A stretch of 64,000 bases of DNA, taken from the NCBI RefSeq assembly GCF_050587365.1, contig NZ_JBOBFV010000002.1:1-64000 (forward strand), in the 5' to 3' direction. A program made the translations under genes and the position numbers. The notes under the pieces are model-generated. The model was not told the DNA's origin and searched no databases. It saw only the letters and a program-made list of their open reading frames with translations. Each line of letters starts with the position of its first letter. Within the stretch, counting starts at the first letter, position 1. This DNA comes from Plantibacter auratus. GTDB lineage: Bacteria > Actinomycetota > Actinomycetes > Actinomycetales > Microbacteriaceae. Below, one piece after another: positions 40,136 through 48,224 of this stretch.

Positions 40136-40513
40136 GGCGAGGAGCGAACCGAGCCCGTAGCCGACCAGGGCCGCGACGACCGACGCGACGAGCATGCCCA
40201 ACGCGTTCGCCAGTCCGGCCCGGGAACGTCCGTCGTGGAGCAGCCGGACCGTCTCGACACTCGCCGTGCTGAACGTCGTGTACCCACCGAGCAGCCCGCC
40301 TCCGAGGACGAGCCGCCACGCCTCGTCGACGACCCCTCCGAGGGCCAGCGCGGTGACGAGGCCGAGCAGCAGCGACCCGCTGACGTTGATCACGGTCGTG
40401 CCCCACGGGTAGGCGCCGCCCACACGGGAACGGACGATGCCGTCGACGACGAAGCGGGCCGCGGCGCCGACACCGCCGGCCGCCGCGATCGCGAGGAAGA
40501 GCCAGGGCGTCAC
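40133..40513 (-). CDS. fluC: Fluoride ion transporter FluC (CrcB), subunit 1
   Basis: A 126-residue four-helix fluoride channel of the Fluc family. Motifs: GGVGAAARFVVD in helix 1, YPWGTTVINVSGSLLLGL with the conserved Asn of helix 2, GGYTTFSTASVE (the Phe/Thr/Ser filter of helix 3) and a Gly-rich helix 4. Fluc channels are antiparallel dimers; in gram-positive bacteria two adjacent genes often give heterodimers, as here. The GTG overlaps the upstream paralogue's stop by four bases. Confidence 0.92.
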   Translation of the reverse strand: MTPWLFLAIAAAGGVGAAARFVVDGIVRSRVGGAYPWGTTVINVSGSLLLGLVTALALGGVVDEAWRLVLGGGLLGGYTTFSTASVETVRLLHDGRSRAGLANALGMLVASVVAALVGYGLGSLLA

Positions 40514-40944
40514 GAGCGGCCACCGCCGATCCGTCGGGCGAGGACGATGCCGCCCCAGCTCGCCAGGGCGCCCAGCACGACGCTCCCCACCGCGTACAGC
40601 ACCCCCACGAGGTCGCTCCCCTCGATGAGGAGGACACTGCTGTCGGCCGCGAGCGCGCTGTACGTCGTGAAGCCGCCGAGGACGCCGGTGCCGAGGAAGA
40701 GGCGGAGATCGCGTCGACGGCCGGCGTCGGACCCGCGTCGGAGGAGCGACTCGAGGAGGAGACCGAGCAGGAAGGCGCCGACGACGTTGATGCCGAGGAT
40801 GGCCACGGGGACACCACCGATGGGCGGGATGGCGAGGGAGATCGCCTCGCGGGCACCCGTCCCGACCGCGCCACCGAGCCCGACCATCGCGATCGTGGCG
40901 GGTTGGAGGTGCGGAGCCCGTGTCCCCGTCGGAGCGGCCGTCAC
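40510..40944 (-). CDS. fluC: Fluoride ion transporter FluC (CrcB), subunit 2
   Basis: A 144-residue paralogue of the downstream FluC: LGGAVGTGAREAI, VPVAILGINVVGAFLLGLLLE with conserved Asn, and GGFTTYSALAADS. The N-terminus (VTAAPTGTRAPHLQPATIAMVG) has about 15 extra residues before helix 1. The GTG at 40944 overlaps the UspA stop by four bases; no other start is plausible. Together the pair probably forms an obligatory heterodimer that exports fluoride. No fluoride riboswitch was recognised ahead of the operon. Confidence 0.92.
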   Translation of the reverse strand: MTAAPTGTRAPHLQPATIAMVGLGGAVGTGAREAISLAIPPIGGVPVAILGINVVGAFLLGLLLESLLRRGSDAGRRRDLRLFLGTGVLGGFTTYSALAADSSVLLIEGSDLVGVLYAVGSVVLGALASWGGIVLARRIGGGRS

Positions 40945-41465
40945 CGCAGGTCGCCGGCGGGGGCGTCCCAGAGGGGTTCGTCGGTGGCGCTGGGCGCGAG
41001 TGGGACCACGATCACCGGACGCGCCTGCCGGTGGGCCAGCGTCGCGGCGACGGAACCGTTGAAGAACTCGAGGATGCCCTTCCGGAGGCCACGCTCCCGT
41101 GTCCCGACGATGATCGCCCGCGCGGACACCGAATCGGCGAGTCGGCCGAGGGCACGCGCCGGGTCCCCGGCGAGCTGGGTCAGCTCCCACACGACGCCGC
41201 TGTCGTCGAGGAGACGATGCGCCGTCGCCTCCAGGCCGGGATCGGCTGGCTCCGGTTCGAAGTCGTGCAGATCGGCGTCGAACGGCAGCGACGTGACGGT
41301 GCCGTCGACGTTCTCGACCACGACGAACCGGCTCGCGTCGACGTGGGCGAGGACGAGCCGGCAGGCGAAGGCTTGCGCGAACGACGCCGCCTCGACGAGC
41401 ACGGTGTCGGGCTGCCCCGGCGTGACACCGACCACGATCGCGGTACCCCGCTGCGCTTCGCTCAT
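40941..41465 (-). CDS. Universal stress protein (UspA family)
   Basis: A 174-residue UspA-like protein. The N-terminal strand AIVVGVTPGQPDTVLVEAASFAQAFACRLVLAHVDASRFVV and the C-terminal ATP-site region SARAIIVGTRERGLRKGILEFFNGSVAATLAHRQARPVIVVP are family hallmarks; the GxxGx9G(S/T) ATP-binding pattern is recognisable at GLRKG...NGS. It is the second gene of a four-gene leftward operon (HhH protein, UspA, two FluC). A link between general stress and fluoride export is only implied by this coupling. Confidence 0.88.
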   Translation of the reverse strand: MSEAQRGTAIVVGVTPGQPDTVLVEAASFAQAFACRLVLAHVDASRFVVVENVDGTVTSLPFDADLHDFEPEPADPGLEATAHRLLDDSGVVWELTQLAGDPARALGRLADSVSARAIIVGTRERGLRKGILEFFNGSVAATLAHRQARPVIVVPLAPSATDEPLWDAPAGDLR

Positions 41466-41469
41466 GTCG

Positions 41470-42054
41470 TCACTCCCCCTTCGTACGCTTCGCGGCGGCC
41501 TTGGCCGCCTGCTTCGCCGCCCGCACCTGCGCGAGCGACTCCGGGTCGACGATGTCGGCGACGGACCGGAGGCTGCCGTCCTCGCCGTAGGGCGCCGACG
41601 CTTCCCGCCAGTCGGCCGCGTCGAGCCCGTACTGCTTGCCGAGGAGCGCGAGGAAGATCTTCGCCTTCTGCTCACCGAACCCCGGCAGGGCGAGCAGGCG
41701 CTTCAGGATCTCCGGGCCGTCGGGCGCGTCTCGCGTCCAGATCGCCTCCGCGTCGCCGTCCCAGTCGTCGACGATCGCGGCGCAGAGCCCCTGCACCCGG
41801 CCGGCCATGGACCCCGGGAACCGGTGCACGGCCGGACTCGTCTTGAACAGGGAGGCGAACGCCTCGGGGTCTTCCCGCGCGATGGTGGCCGCGTCGAAGG
41901 AACCGAGCCGGTCACTGATCTTCAGCGGGCCGGCGAACGCGGTCTCCATCGGCACCTGCTGGTCGAGCAGCATGCCGACGAGCAGGGCGAGCGGGTCGGT
42001 CGACAACAGGCGGTCGGCGTCCGCATCTCCGGTGATGTGCAGGGTTCCGGTCAT
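41470..42054 (-). CDS. Uncharacterised HhH-GPD family protein (base-excision repair-like)
   Basis: A 194-residue protein of the uncharacterised actinobacterial HhH-GPD group. It has LALLVGMLLDQQVPMETAFAGP near the start and the helix-hairpin-helix LLALPGFGEQKAKIFLALLGKQYGL near residues 115-135, but the catalytic Asp/Lys of full glycosylases is not obvious and the protein is shorter than EndoIII or MutY. C-terminus is Lys/Ala-rich (RAAKQAAKAAAKRTKGE), as in DNA-binding tails. It heads the operon with uspA (4-bp gap) and fluC genes. Annotation as DNA repair is by homology only. Confidence 0.85.
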   Translation of the reverse strand: MTGTLHITGDADADRLLSTDPLALLVGMLLDQQVPMETAFAGPLKISDRLGSFDAATIAREDPEAFASLFKTSPAVHRFPGSMAGRVQGLCAAIVDDWDGDAEAIWTRDAPDGPEILKRLLALPGFGEQKAKIFLALLGKQYGLDAADWREASAPYGEDGSLRSVADIVDPESLAQVRAAKQAAKAAAKRTKGE

Positions 42055-42167
42055 GGGTCCATCGTCCCACCACTCGACGTCCCGGCCCAGCCCCGTTCCG
42101 TCGCGGTGTCGGCACCGGTGGCCGGCAGACCGTCTCCGTACGAGCGCCCCGTCCACGGGCGGCATGG

Positions 42168-42173
42168 TAAGCT
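42168..42173 (+). promoter_or_regulatory. Extended -10 TGG-TAAGCT for the DUF3073 gene
   Basis: TAAGCT preceded by TGG predicts a transcript starting near 42180, giving a leader of about 80 bases before the ATG at 42262, unlike most genes here. No -35 match is obvious. Confidence 0.45.
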
Positions 42174-42179
42174 CAACGC

Positions 42180-42261
42180 TAGTCTTTATCGTTCCCTGGT
42201 AGGCGAAAGCCCCGGACGCCCCGCAAGCGCGGCCGGTCAGAAAATCATGAGGGGGTCTCGC
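42180..42261 (+). other. About 80-base leader of DUF3073 mRNA
   Basis: Contains GGCGAAAGCC, a possible GNRA-like tetraloop hairpin, followed by CCGG/CCGG and GCGC-rich complementary segments and then TCAGAAAATCATGAGGGGG before the start. It could form a structured leader; no known riboswitch class matches by eye. Confidence 0.35.
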
Positions 42262-42477
42262 ATGGGTCGTGGCCGTCAAAAGGCAAAGCACACGAAGATC
42301 GCTCGTGAGCTCAAGTCGTTCAGCCCGGACGTGAACTACAACGCGCTCGAGCGCGAGCTCACGGGGCACTCCGTCGACCACCCGGGCACGGGCGTCGACG
42401 AGAGCTACGACGACGAGATCGCCAAGTGGGCTGAATACGCCGAGAAGTACGCCGACGGTGAGGCGAAGGGCGCGTAG
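42262..42477 (+). CDS. DUF3073 family protein
   Basis: A 71-residue actinobacterial protein of unknown function. MGRGRQKAKHTKIARELKSFSPDVNYNALERELTG is highly conserved in the family, followed by a variable acidic C-terminus (DESYDDEIAKWAEYAEKYADGE). The basic first half and acidic second half suggest an RNA- or ribosome-associated role, which is unproven. GAGGGGG is six to seven bases upstream of the ATG. Usually abundant and monocistronic. Confidence 0.93.
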   Translation: MGRGRQKAKHTKIARELKSFSPDVNYNALERELTGHSVDHPGTGVDESYDDEIAKWAEYAEKYADGEAKGA

Positions 42478-42599
42478 GCGCGCCCTTCGCACCGTTCCGG
42501 CGCGCCCCCGCATCGGCGGTTCGCCCTCGCTCCAGCACCTCGCGGCTGGGTGATCTCTCAGACGACTGTTGGCAAATGGAGTTCTCGCTGGGCGGAGAC

Positions 42600-42605
42600 T
42601 AGCCT
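42600..42605 (+). promoter_or_regulatory. -10 hexamer TAGCCT of the 2TM gene
   Basis: TAGCCT is followed by GGACGG and the ATG at 42612, a clear leaderless arrangement. Confidence 0.5.
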
Positions 42606-42611
42606 GGACGG

Positions 42612-43802
42612 ATGAACACCGACGAACTCCGCGTTGCCGCCAAGAAGCGCCTGAAGGCGCAGCACGATTTCAAGCAGTTTCTCGCCGTCTGGGGTGCGGT
42701 CTCCGTCCTCCTGATCGTCATCTGGCTCCTCACCGGCGCCTGGGGATACTTCTGGCCGATCTGGCCGATCTTCGTGATGGGCATCGCCCTGGTCTTCGTC
42801 GGACTCGACGCCTACGGCCCGTCCAAGCACATCACCGAGGACGCCATCGACGCCGAGGTCGCGCGCCTCGTGAACCAGCAGCAGCAGCGCGCTGCCGCTC
42901 GTGAGGCCGCCTCGCAGCCGAACGCCACGCAGGCACCGTACGCCGGCCAGAGCGGTTACGAGCAGCACCCGTACCAGGCGGGCCAGACCGGCCAGGCGCC
43001 GGTGTACGACCCCGCACAGTACGGACAGACGACCGCCTACGACACCTCGCAGTACGCGGGTGGCCAGACGAGCGGCTACGGCACGCAGCAGACCCAGCAG
43101 GGGTCCCAGGCGACGCAGCAGTACGGCGCCTACCAGGCACCGTCGACCGAGTCTCCGACCCCTGAGGCGCCGGCAGCGGAGCCCACCTCGGACTGGGTGC
43201 GCGCCGCCGAGCCCACCCCGACCGAGCAGTTCGCCGCGGTCTTCTCCGGCACCGACCGAGCACCCGAGGCCGCAGCCGCACCGGACACGTCCGCCGAACC
43301 GGCCGAGTCGATCGTCCTCGAGTCGACCTCCACCGGCGACGCCGAGACCGTCGCAGCCGCCGCCGACGAGACCGAGGCGCGCCTCGCGAGCGACGAGACC
43401 GGCCCCGCCGACACGACCGGACGCGACGAGACCGTGTCGGCCACTGCACCGGCCGCGGCCGTGAGCGCGCCCCGTACGTCGACCAGCCGGTCGACGACGA
43501 CGCGTTCGACGACGGCCCGGAAGCCCGCCGCCAAGACGACCACGTCGGCGACGGCCGCGGGCAGCACCGTCCGCAAGACGAGTTCGACGCGCGCCACCAC
43601 CGGTTCGACGACGCCCAAGGCCGCAGCAGCCAAGACCACGACGCCGAAGGCCGCAGCCACGAAGGCACCGACGACGAAGACGACGGGCGCCGCTGCGAAG
43701 CCGGCCACCGCGAAGGCACCGGCGAAGCCGCGCACCACGAAGCCGAAGGCGGCCCCCGCGGCCACGCCGGCGCCACTCGAGCAGCCCGGTACGTCGGAGT
43801 AG
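42612..43802 (+). CDS. 2TM domain protein with Q/Y-rich, acidic and histone-like tails
   Basis: A 396-residue protein. Residues 1-75 are a 2TM-domain: amphipathic KKRLKAQHDFKQFLAVW, then two helices (about 22-42 and 47-66). The rest is low complexity in three blocks: 90-180 rich in Gln/Tyr/Gly (QYGQTTAYDTSQYAGGQ), about 185-290 acidic (TEQFAAVFSGTDRAPE, DETEARLASDETG), and 290-396 Lys/Ala/Thr/Pro-rich repeats (KPAAKTTT, TPKAAATKAPTTK, KAPAKPRTTKPK) resembling histone H1 or Hlp tails. Such a tail could tether the nucleoid or RNA to the membrane; this is inferred from composition. Not all members of the domain family carry tails. Confidence 0.8.
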   Translation: MNTDELRVAAKKRLKAQHDFKQFLAVWGAVSVLLIVIWLLTGAWGYFWPIWPIFVMGIALVFVGLDAYGPSKHITEDAIDAEVARLVNQQQQRAAAREAASQPNATQAPYAGQSGYEQHPYQAGQTGQAPVYDPAQYGQTTAYDTSQYAGGQTSGYGTQQTQQGSQATQQYGAYQAPSTESPTPEAPAAEPTSDWVRAAEPTPTEQFAAVFSGTDRAPEAAAAPDTSAEPAESIVLESTSTGDAETVAAAADETEARLASDETGPADTTGRDETVSATAPAAAVSAPRTSTSRSTTTRSTTARKPAAKTTTSATAAGSTVRKTSSTRATTGSTTPKAAAAKTTTPKAAATKAPTTKTTGAAAKPATAKAPAKPRTTKPKAAPAATPAPLEQPGTSE

Positions 43803-43811
43803 TAGCCGGTT

Positions 43812-43865
43812 CCTGAACGACGAAGCGCGCGATCCCCTCGGGGCTCGCGCGCTTCGTCGTTCAGG
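43812..43865. terminator. 21-bp perfect hairpin
   Basis: CCTGAACGACGAAGCGCGCGA (43812-43832) minus its first base fits within 20 bases of perfect pairing to 43845-43865, in fact all 21 pair, with a 12-base loop containing CCCC/GGGG. It lies between the 2TM gene and purF stops and should terminate both. Confidence 0.85.
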
Positions 43866-43871
43866 TGGGAC

Positions 43872-45329
43872 TCAGGAGAGCTGCGAGCGCTCCACCCACT
43901 CGAGGTACTCCTCGGAGACGGTCCCGGTGATGTACTCGCCGGTGAAGCAGCTCATCTCGAGGTCGCTGATACCGGAGCCCTCGAGGATGGCGGCCTTCAT
44001 GTCGGCGACCTCCTGGTAGATGAGGTTGTCAGCGCCCAGCTCGCGGGCGATGTCGGGGATCTTCTTGCCGTGTGCGACGAGCTCCTGGCGGGACGGCATG
44101 TTGATGCCGTACACGTGGGGGTAGCGGACCGGCGGTGCGGCGGAGGTGAAGGTCACCTTGTTCGCTCCGGCGAGACGCGCCATGTCGACGATCTCCTTCG
44201 ACGTCGTGCCGCGGACGATCGAGTCGTCGACGATGAGGATGTTCTTGCCCTTGAACTCCGAGCCCATCGCGTTGAGTTTCTGACGGACGCTCTTCTTGCG
44301 CTGCGCCTGGCCCGGCATGATGAAGGTGCGCCCCACGTACCGGTTCTTGTAGAAGCCCTCGCGGTACTCGATGCCGAGCTTCTGGGCGACCTGCATGGCC
44401 GCTGGGCGGGAGGAGTCCGGGATCGGCATGACGACGTCGATGTCGCCCATCGGCGTGTACTCGGCGATGGTGTCGGCGAGCCGGTTGCCGAGACGCAGTC
44501 GGGCCTCGTAGACCGAGATGCCGTTCATGACGGAGTCGGGGCGAGCGAGGTACACGTACTCGAAGGAGCACGGAACGAGCCGCGGGTTCTTCGCGCACTG
44601 CCGCGAGTACAGCTCACCCGAAGCGGTGATGAAGACGGCCTCGCCCGGGGCGATCTCGCGGACGATCTCGTAGCCGCCGGCTTCGAGGACGAGCGACTCC
44701 GAGGCGACCACCCAGTCGTTGCCGACCAGGCCCGTCTGGCGCTTGCCGAGGATGAGCGGGCGGATGCCGAACGGGTCGCGGAAGGCGAGCAGGCCGTGAC
44801 CGGCGATGAGGGCGATCGTCGCGTAGGACCCCTCGACCCGCTCGTGCACGTTCTCGACGGCGTTGAACACCTGGTCGGGATCGAGGTCGAGACCGCTGAT
44901 CTGCCCCTGCAGCTCCGTCGCGAGGACGTTGAGCAGCAGCTCGGTGTCGCTCGTGGAGTTCACGTGGCGGCGGTCGACATGGAACAGGTCCTTGCTGAGC
45001 TCGCGCGTGTTCGTGAGGTTGCCGTTGTGGATGAGCGTGATGCCGTAGGGCGCGTTCACGTAGAACGGCTGCGCCTCGCTCTCGTTGGCGGCATCGCCCT
45101 TCGTCGCGTAGCGCACGTGGCCGAGGCCCATGTTGCCGAGGAGCGAGCGCATGTCGCGGGTGCGGAAGGCTTCACGCACCTGGCCCTTGGCCTTGACCAT
45201 GTGGAAGGTGCTGCCGTCGGCGGTCGCGATGCCGGTGGAGTCCTGACCGCGGTGCTGAAGGAGCAGGAGGCTGTCGTAGACCTGCTGGTTGGCAGGCTCG
45301 GTTGAGACGATGCCGACGATGCCGCACAT
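43872..45329 (-). CDS. purF: Amidophosphoribosyltransferase
   Basis: A 485-residue enzyme for the first committed step of purine synthesis: PRPP plus glutamine to phosphoribosylamine. Removal of Met1 leaves catalytic Cys2 (MCGIVGIVS), and LLLLQHRGQDSTGIA, GHVRYATKG, NGNLTN and DSDTELL-type regions form the Ntn glutaminase domain. The C-terminal half has the PRPP-binding loop ILIVDDSIVRGTTSKEIV. AAGGAG lies eight bases before the ATG. It is 70 bp downstream of purM, in the same operon direction. The C-terminal two-thirds lacks a Fe-S Cys set by eye, but GSGISDLEMSCFTGEYIT is typical of the Bacillus-type enzyme. Confidence 0.95.
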   Translation of the reverse strand: MCGIVGIVSTEPANQQVYDSLLLLQHRGQDSTGIATADGSTFHMVKAKGQVREAFRTRDMRSLLGNMGLGHVRYATKGDAANESEAQPFYVNAPYGITLIHNGNLTNTRELSKDLFHVDRRHVNSTSDTELLLNVLATELQGQISGLDLDPDQVFNAVENVHERVEGSYATIALIAGHGLLAFRDPFGIRPLILGKRQTGLVGNDWVVASESLVLEAGGYEIVREIAPGEAVFITASGELYSRQCAKNPRLVPCSFEYVYLARPDSVMNGISVYEARLRLGNRLADTIAEYTPMGDIDVVMPIPDSSRPAAMQVAQKLGIEYREGFYKNRYVGRTFIMPGQAQRKKSVRQKLNAMGSEFKGKNILIVDDSIVRGTTSKEIVDMARLAGANKVTFTSAAPPVRYPHVYGINMPSRQELVAHGKKIPDIARELGADNLIYQEVADMKAAILEGSGISDLEMSCFTGEYITGTVSEEYLEWVERSQLS

Positions 45330-45399
45330 GCGTGGGGACTCCTTGGGGTTCGTGCTGGGCGAGTGACGGAACGGAGGAAGGTGTGCCGGAGCGGTGCGA

Positions 45400-46512
45400 C
45401 TAGTCGCGGTAGGCGCCCACGAGGCGGACGGCACCGCCGTCGACCCCCTTGGCACCCTGTTCGAACGCGCTGAGGTCTGCGGCGGCGTCGCCGAGGTGCA
45501 CGGTGCCGACCTGCCAGGTCGCGATCCCGTCGGCCTCGAGCGCGGCCGTGACACCGGCGGCGACTGCCGTCGAGACGACGGCGAAGAATCCGACGCCCAG
45601 GTTCCAGGTGCCCTCGCTCGACTCGAGCGAGGATCCGGCCAGCTCGCTCAGCGTCCGGAACACCGGCGACGGGCTCCAGGTGGAGCGGTCGACCTCGGCC
45701 CAGGACCCCTTGGGCAGGACGCGCGCGAGGTTGGCGGCGATCCCGCCTCCGGTGACGTGGCTGAGCGAGTGGACGCCACCCGCGAAGGCCGGGGCGTCGA
45801 GCAGCCGCAGGAGGGGCAGGGTGTAGAGCCGCGTCGGCTCGAGGAGGGCCTCGCCGAACGTCGTGCCGAGGTCGTCGCTGTGGTCGGCGTAGCCGACGCC
45901 CGCCTGGGCGAGGATGTGCCGCACGAGGGAGAAGCCGTTCGAGTGCAGGCCCGAGGACGCGAGTGCGAGGACGACGTCGCCGTCCTCGACGCGGTGCTCA
46001 CCGAGGATGGCGTCCGCCTCGACCGCACCGGTGCAGGCGCCGGCGACGTCGTAGTCGTCGACCCCGAGGAGTCCGGGGTGCTCCGCGGTCTCGCCGCCGA
46101 TGAGCGCCGTCCCGGTGTCGGAGCAGGCCTGGGCGATGCCCGAGACGATCGAGGCGATGCGCTCCGGGTGGACCTTGCCGCAGGCGATGTAGTCGGTCAT
46201 GAAGAGCGGCTTCGCCCCGACCACGACGATGTCGTCGACGACCATGCCGACGAGGTCCTGGCCGATGGTGTCGTGCTTGTCGATGGCCTGGGCGATCGCG
46301 ACCTTCGTGCCGACGCCGTCGGTCGACGTCGCGAGCAGGGGCCGACGGAAGGCGGTGAGCGCCGAGACGTCGAACAGGCCGGCGAACCCGCCGAAGCCGC
46401 CGAAGACCTCCGGACCGTGCGTCTTCGCGACGGCGGCCTTCATGAGCTCGACGGCGCGGTCACCGGCTGCCGTGTCGACACCGGCCTCCCGGTAGCTGGT
46501 GGATGAGGTCAT
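45400..46512 (-). CDS. purM: Phosphoribosylformylglycinamidine cyclo-ligase (AIR synthetase)
   Basis: A 370-residue PurM. SYREAGVDTAAGDRAVELMK, the LLATSTDGVGTKVAIAQ segment, NDIVVVGA-type VDDIVVVGAKPLFMTDYIACGK, ALIGGETAEHPGLL, ALASSGLHSNGFSLVRHIL and HVTGGGIAANLARVLP are all family blocks. It converts FGAM to AIR with ATP. It is preceded by a small membrane-protein gene overlapping by four bases (ATGA) and followed by purF. Confidence 0.95.
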   Translation of the reverse strand: MTSSTSYREAGVDTAAGDRAVELMKAAVAKTHGPEVFGGFGGFAGLFDVSALTAFRRPLLATSTDGVGTKVAIAQAIDKHDTIGQDLVGMVVDDIVVVGAKPLFMTDYIACGKVHPERIASIVSGIAQACSDTGTALIGGETAEHPGLLGVDDYDVAGACTGAVEADAILGEHRVEDGDVVLALASSGLHSNGFSLVRHILAQAGVGYADHSDDLGTTFGEALLEPTRLYTLPLLRLLDAPAFAGGVHSLSHVTGGGIAANLARVLPKGSWAEVDRSTWSPSPVFRTLSELAGSSLESSEGTWNLGVGFFAVVSTAVAAGVTAALEADGIATWQVGTVHLGDAAADLSAFEQGAKGVDGGAVRLVGAYRD

Positions 46513-46988
46513 GACCGTCCTGAACCTTCTGCGATGGGTGGATTCGGGGGGCCGGACTCACCTGGCTCGGCACTGACGGAACCGTTCGGTTCCGCGTCGG
46601 CCGCGGGGGTCCCGGCTGGATGCACGTCAACTCTATCCGCTGCGACGATCCGCGTCCGTCGCGCCATGGAACGGTCGATGAGGAGACCGACGACGAGGGC
46701 GATCGCACCGAAGACGACGACGCACACGAGCAGGAGGAAGCCGAACACCTGGGTGAGCGAGTAGTCGGCGCTCCCCGGGAACGCGAAGGTGAGGATGAGC
46801 GCGGCGATGATGCCGACGAAGACGCCGATGACGAGGAACCGCCAGTAGCGCGGCGACCGGCGCACCGAGACCGAACCGGAGGAGTACACGGTCGCGAGCT
46901 CGGTGTCGGGCTCGGTCGAGGGCGTCGGACCGGTCGGTTCGGATGGGTGCTGAGCTTCCGGTGCTGGCTGCCCGGTGGCGTCTGTCAT
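46509..46988 (-). CDS. Two-helix membrane protein ahead of purM
   Basis: A 159-residue protein. A disordered, Pro/Thr-rich N-terminus (residues 1-45) precedes SPRYWRFLVIGVFVGIIAALILTFAFPG (helix 1) and LTQVFGFLLLVCVVVFGAIALVVGLLIDR (helix 2), then a polar tail. It resembles proteins widely found beside purM in Microbacteriaceae with no known function. The ATG at 46988 is preferred: GAGAAT sits six bases upstream, the leaderless spacing; GGAGG here is only one base from the ATG and is not a usable ribosome site. It overlaps purM by four bases, so purM translation may depend on it. Confidence 0.75.
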   Translation of the reverse strand: MTDATGQPAPEAQHPSEPTGPTPSTEPDTELATVYSSGSVSVRRSPRYWRFLVIGVFVGIIAALILTFAFPGSADYSLTQVFGFLLLVCVVVFGAIALVVGLLIDRSMARRTRIVAADRVDVHPAGTPAADAEPNGSVSAEPGESGPPNPPIAEGSGRS

Positions 46989-46994
46989 GCCTCC

Positions 46995-47000
46995 ATTCTC
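46995..47000 (-). promoter_or_regulatory. -10-like hexamer GAGAAT
   Basis: GAGAAT is followed by GGAGGC and the ATG at 46988. Probably drives the purM-purF operon leaderless. Confidence 0.45.
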
Positions 47001-47060
47001 CCCCACGATCCTGGGCATCGTGAACCGATGGTGAACGGCCGCGGTCGACGTGCCGACGGG

Positions 47061-47066
47061 TACGAT
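47061..47066 (+). promoter_or_regulatory. -10 hexamer TACGAT of zapE
   Basis: TACGAT is followed by CGAGCG and the GTG at 47073. It decides the GTG start over an in-frame ATG upstream at about 47028. Confidence 0.5.
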
Positions 47067-47072
47067 CGAGCG

Positions 47073-48218
47073 GTGGACACGACGGGGACCGAGACGACCG
47101 ATCCCGCTCCGATCCCTCCCGACGACACCCTGCTCTCGGCGGTCGAGTCCGCCGCCGCCGACGCCGGGTTCACGCTCGAGCCGGAGCAGCTGGAAGTGGC
47201 GAGGCGTCTGGCGTCACTCCGGATCGGCGAGGACCGACCCGGGCACCTGTACCTGTGGGGTGCGGCCGGGCGGGGCAAGACCTGGCTCCTCGACGCGTTC
47301 TTCGAGGCGCTCCCGACGCATCGGAGGCGTCGCGTCCACTTCCACTCCTTCTTCCGCGGGCTGCACGCCGCGATCCACCGGGTCCGCACGGAGGCCGCCG
47401 ACGCCGCTCGGGCGACGGGTGAGCCGGGCGCCGGGTTCCGCGCGGCGGCCGGAGCGGTGACGAACGCGGTCGAGCAAGCGGTCGACGAACTGCTGGACGA
47501 GGTGGACGTCGTGCTCTTCGACGAGTTCCAGGTGCACGATCCCGGCGACGGCGCGCTCATGATCCGGCTGCTCGACGCGCTCTTCGCCCGACAGGTGACC
47601 CTGTTGACGAGCTCGAACTCCGCGCCGCAGGATCTGCTGCCGGACCCGGCTCACCACTACATCTTCGAACCCGGCATCGCCCTGATCGAAGCGAACATGC
47701 AGGTGCTCGAACTCGCCGGCTCGACCGACCACCGTCGCAGCTCCCCGGTCAGGCACGGCGACGGCTTCGCCCGCGGCAGCTGGTCCATCGCCGGCGAGTC
47801 CGCGGACGCCCACCTCGCGGCACTCGGCCTCCACCGTCCGGGGCCAGGCGAGGCGACGACGCTGACGATCAGTGGCCACACGTTCCAGGCAGCCGCCGCG
47901 CGCGACGGCGTCCTCTGGTTCGCCAGCGCCGAACTCATCGAGCGTCCGACCTCGGTCGGCGACTACCTCGCCTGGGCGGCGGACGACGGCCGGTGGGTCC
48001 TCGACGCCCTGCCCGAGTCCCACGCCCTCACCCGGGAGGCGCGCGCCCGATTCGTCCACCTCGTCGACGCCCTGTGCGATCTCGGCGTCGAACTCCACGT
48101 CGTGGCCGCCACCGACCAGGAGACCTTCATGACCGATCCCGCCCTCGGACCGGAGGGGTTCGCCCGCGACGCGGTCAGGACGCGCAGTCGGCTCGCCCTC
48201 CTCCGCGAGATCCACTGA
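47073..48218 (+). CDS. zapE: Cell division protein ZapE (AFG1-like ATPase)
   Basis: A 381-residue AAA-like ATPase. Walker A is GAAGRGKT (63-70), Walker B VVLFDE (146-151) within DVDVVLFDEFQVHDPGDGALMIRLLDALFARQVTLLTSSNSAP, the AFG1/ZapE signature with sensor residues; PDPAHHYIFEPGIALIEANMQVLELAG follows. The C-terminal 150 residues contain the ZapE-specific region ending FARDAVRTRSRLALLREIH. ZapE interacts with the Z-ring in E. coli; the actinobacterial role is untested. The start is GTG 47073 by promoter spacing; a longer reading from 46620 is not credible. Confidence 0.9.
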   Translation: MDTTGTETTDPAPIPPDDTLLSAVESAAADAGFTLEPEQLEVARRLASLRIGEDRPGHLYLWGAAGRGKTWLLDAFFEALPTHRRRRVHFHSFFRGLHAAIHRVRTEAADAARATGEPGAGFRAAAGAVTNAVEQAVDELLDEVDVVLFDEFQVHDPGDGALMIRLLDALFARQVTLLTSSNSAPQDLLPDPAHHYIFEPGIALIEANMQVLELAGSTDHRRSSPVRHGDGFARGSWSIAGESADAHLAALGLHRPGPGEATTLTISGHTFQAAAARDGVLWFASAELIERPTSVGDYLAWAADDGRWVLDALPESHALTREARARFVHLVDALCDLGVELHVVAATDQETFMTDPALGPEGFARDAVRTRSRLALLREIH

Positions 48219-48224
48219 CAGCAG

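Noticed and set aside
42055..42170. Fluoride riboswitch ahead of the HhH-UspA-FluC operon
   Set aside because: No GGxGAUGG / CCGCC-type core was found on the minus strand.
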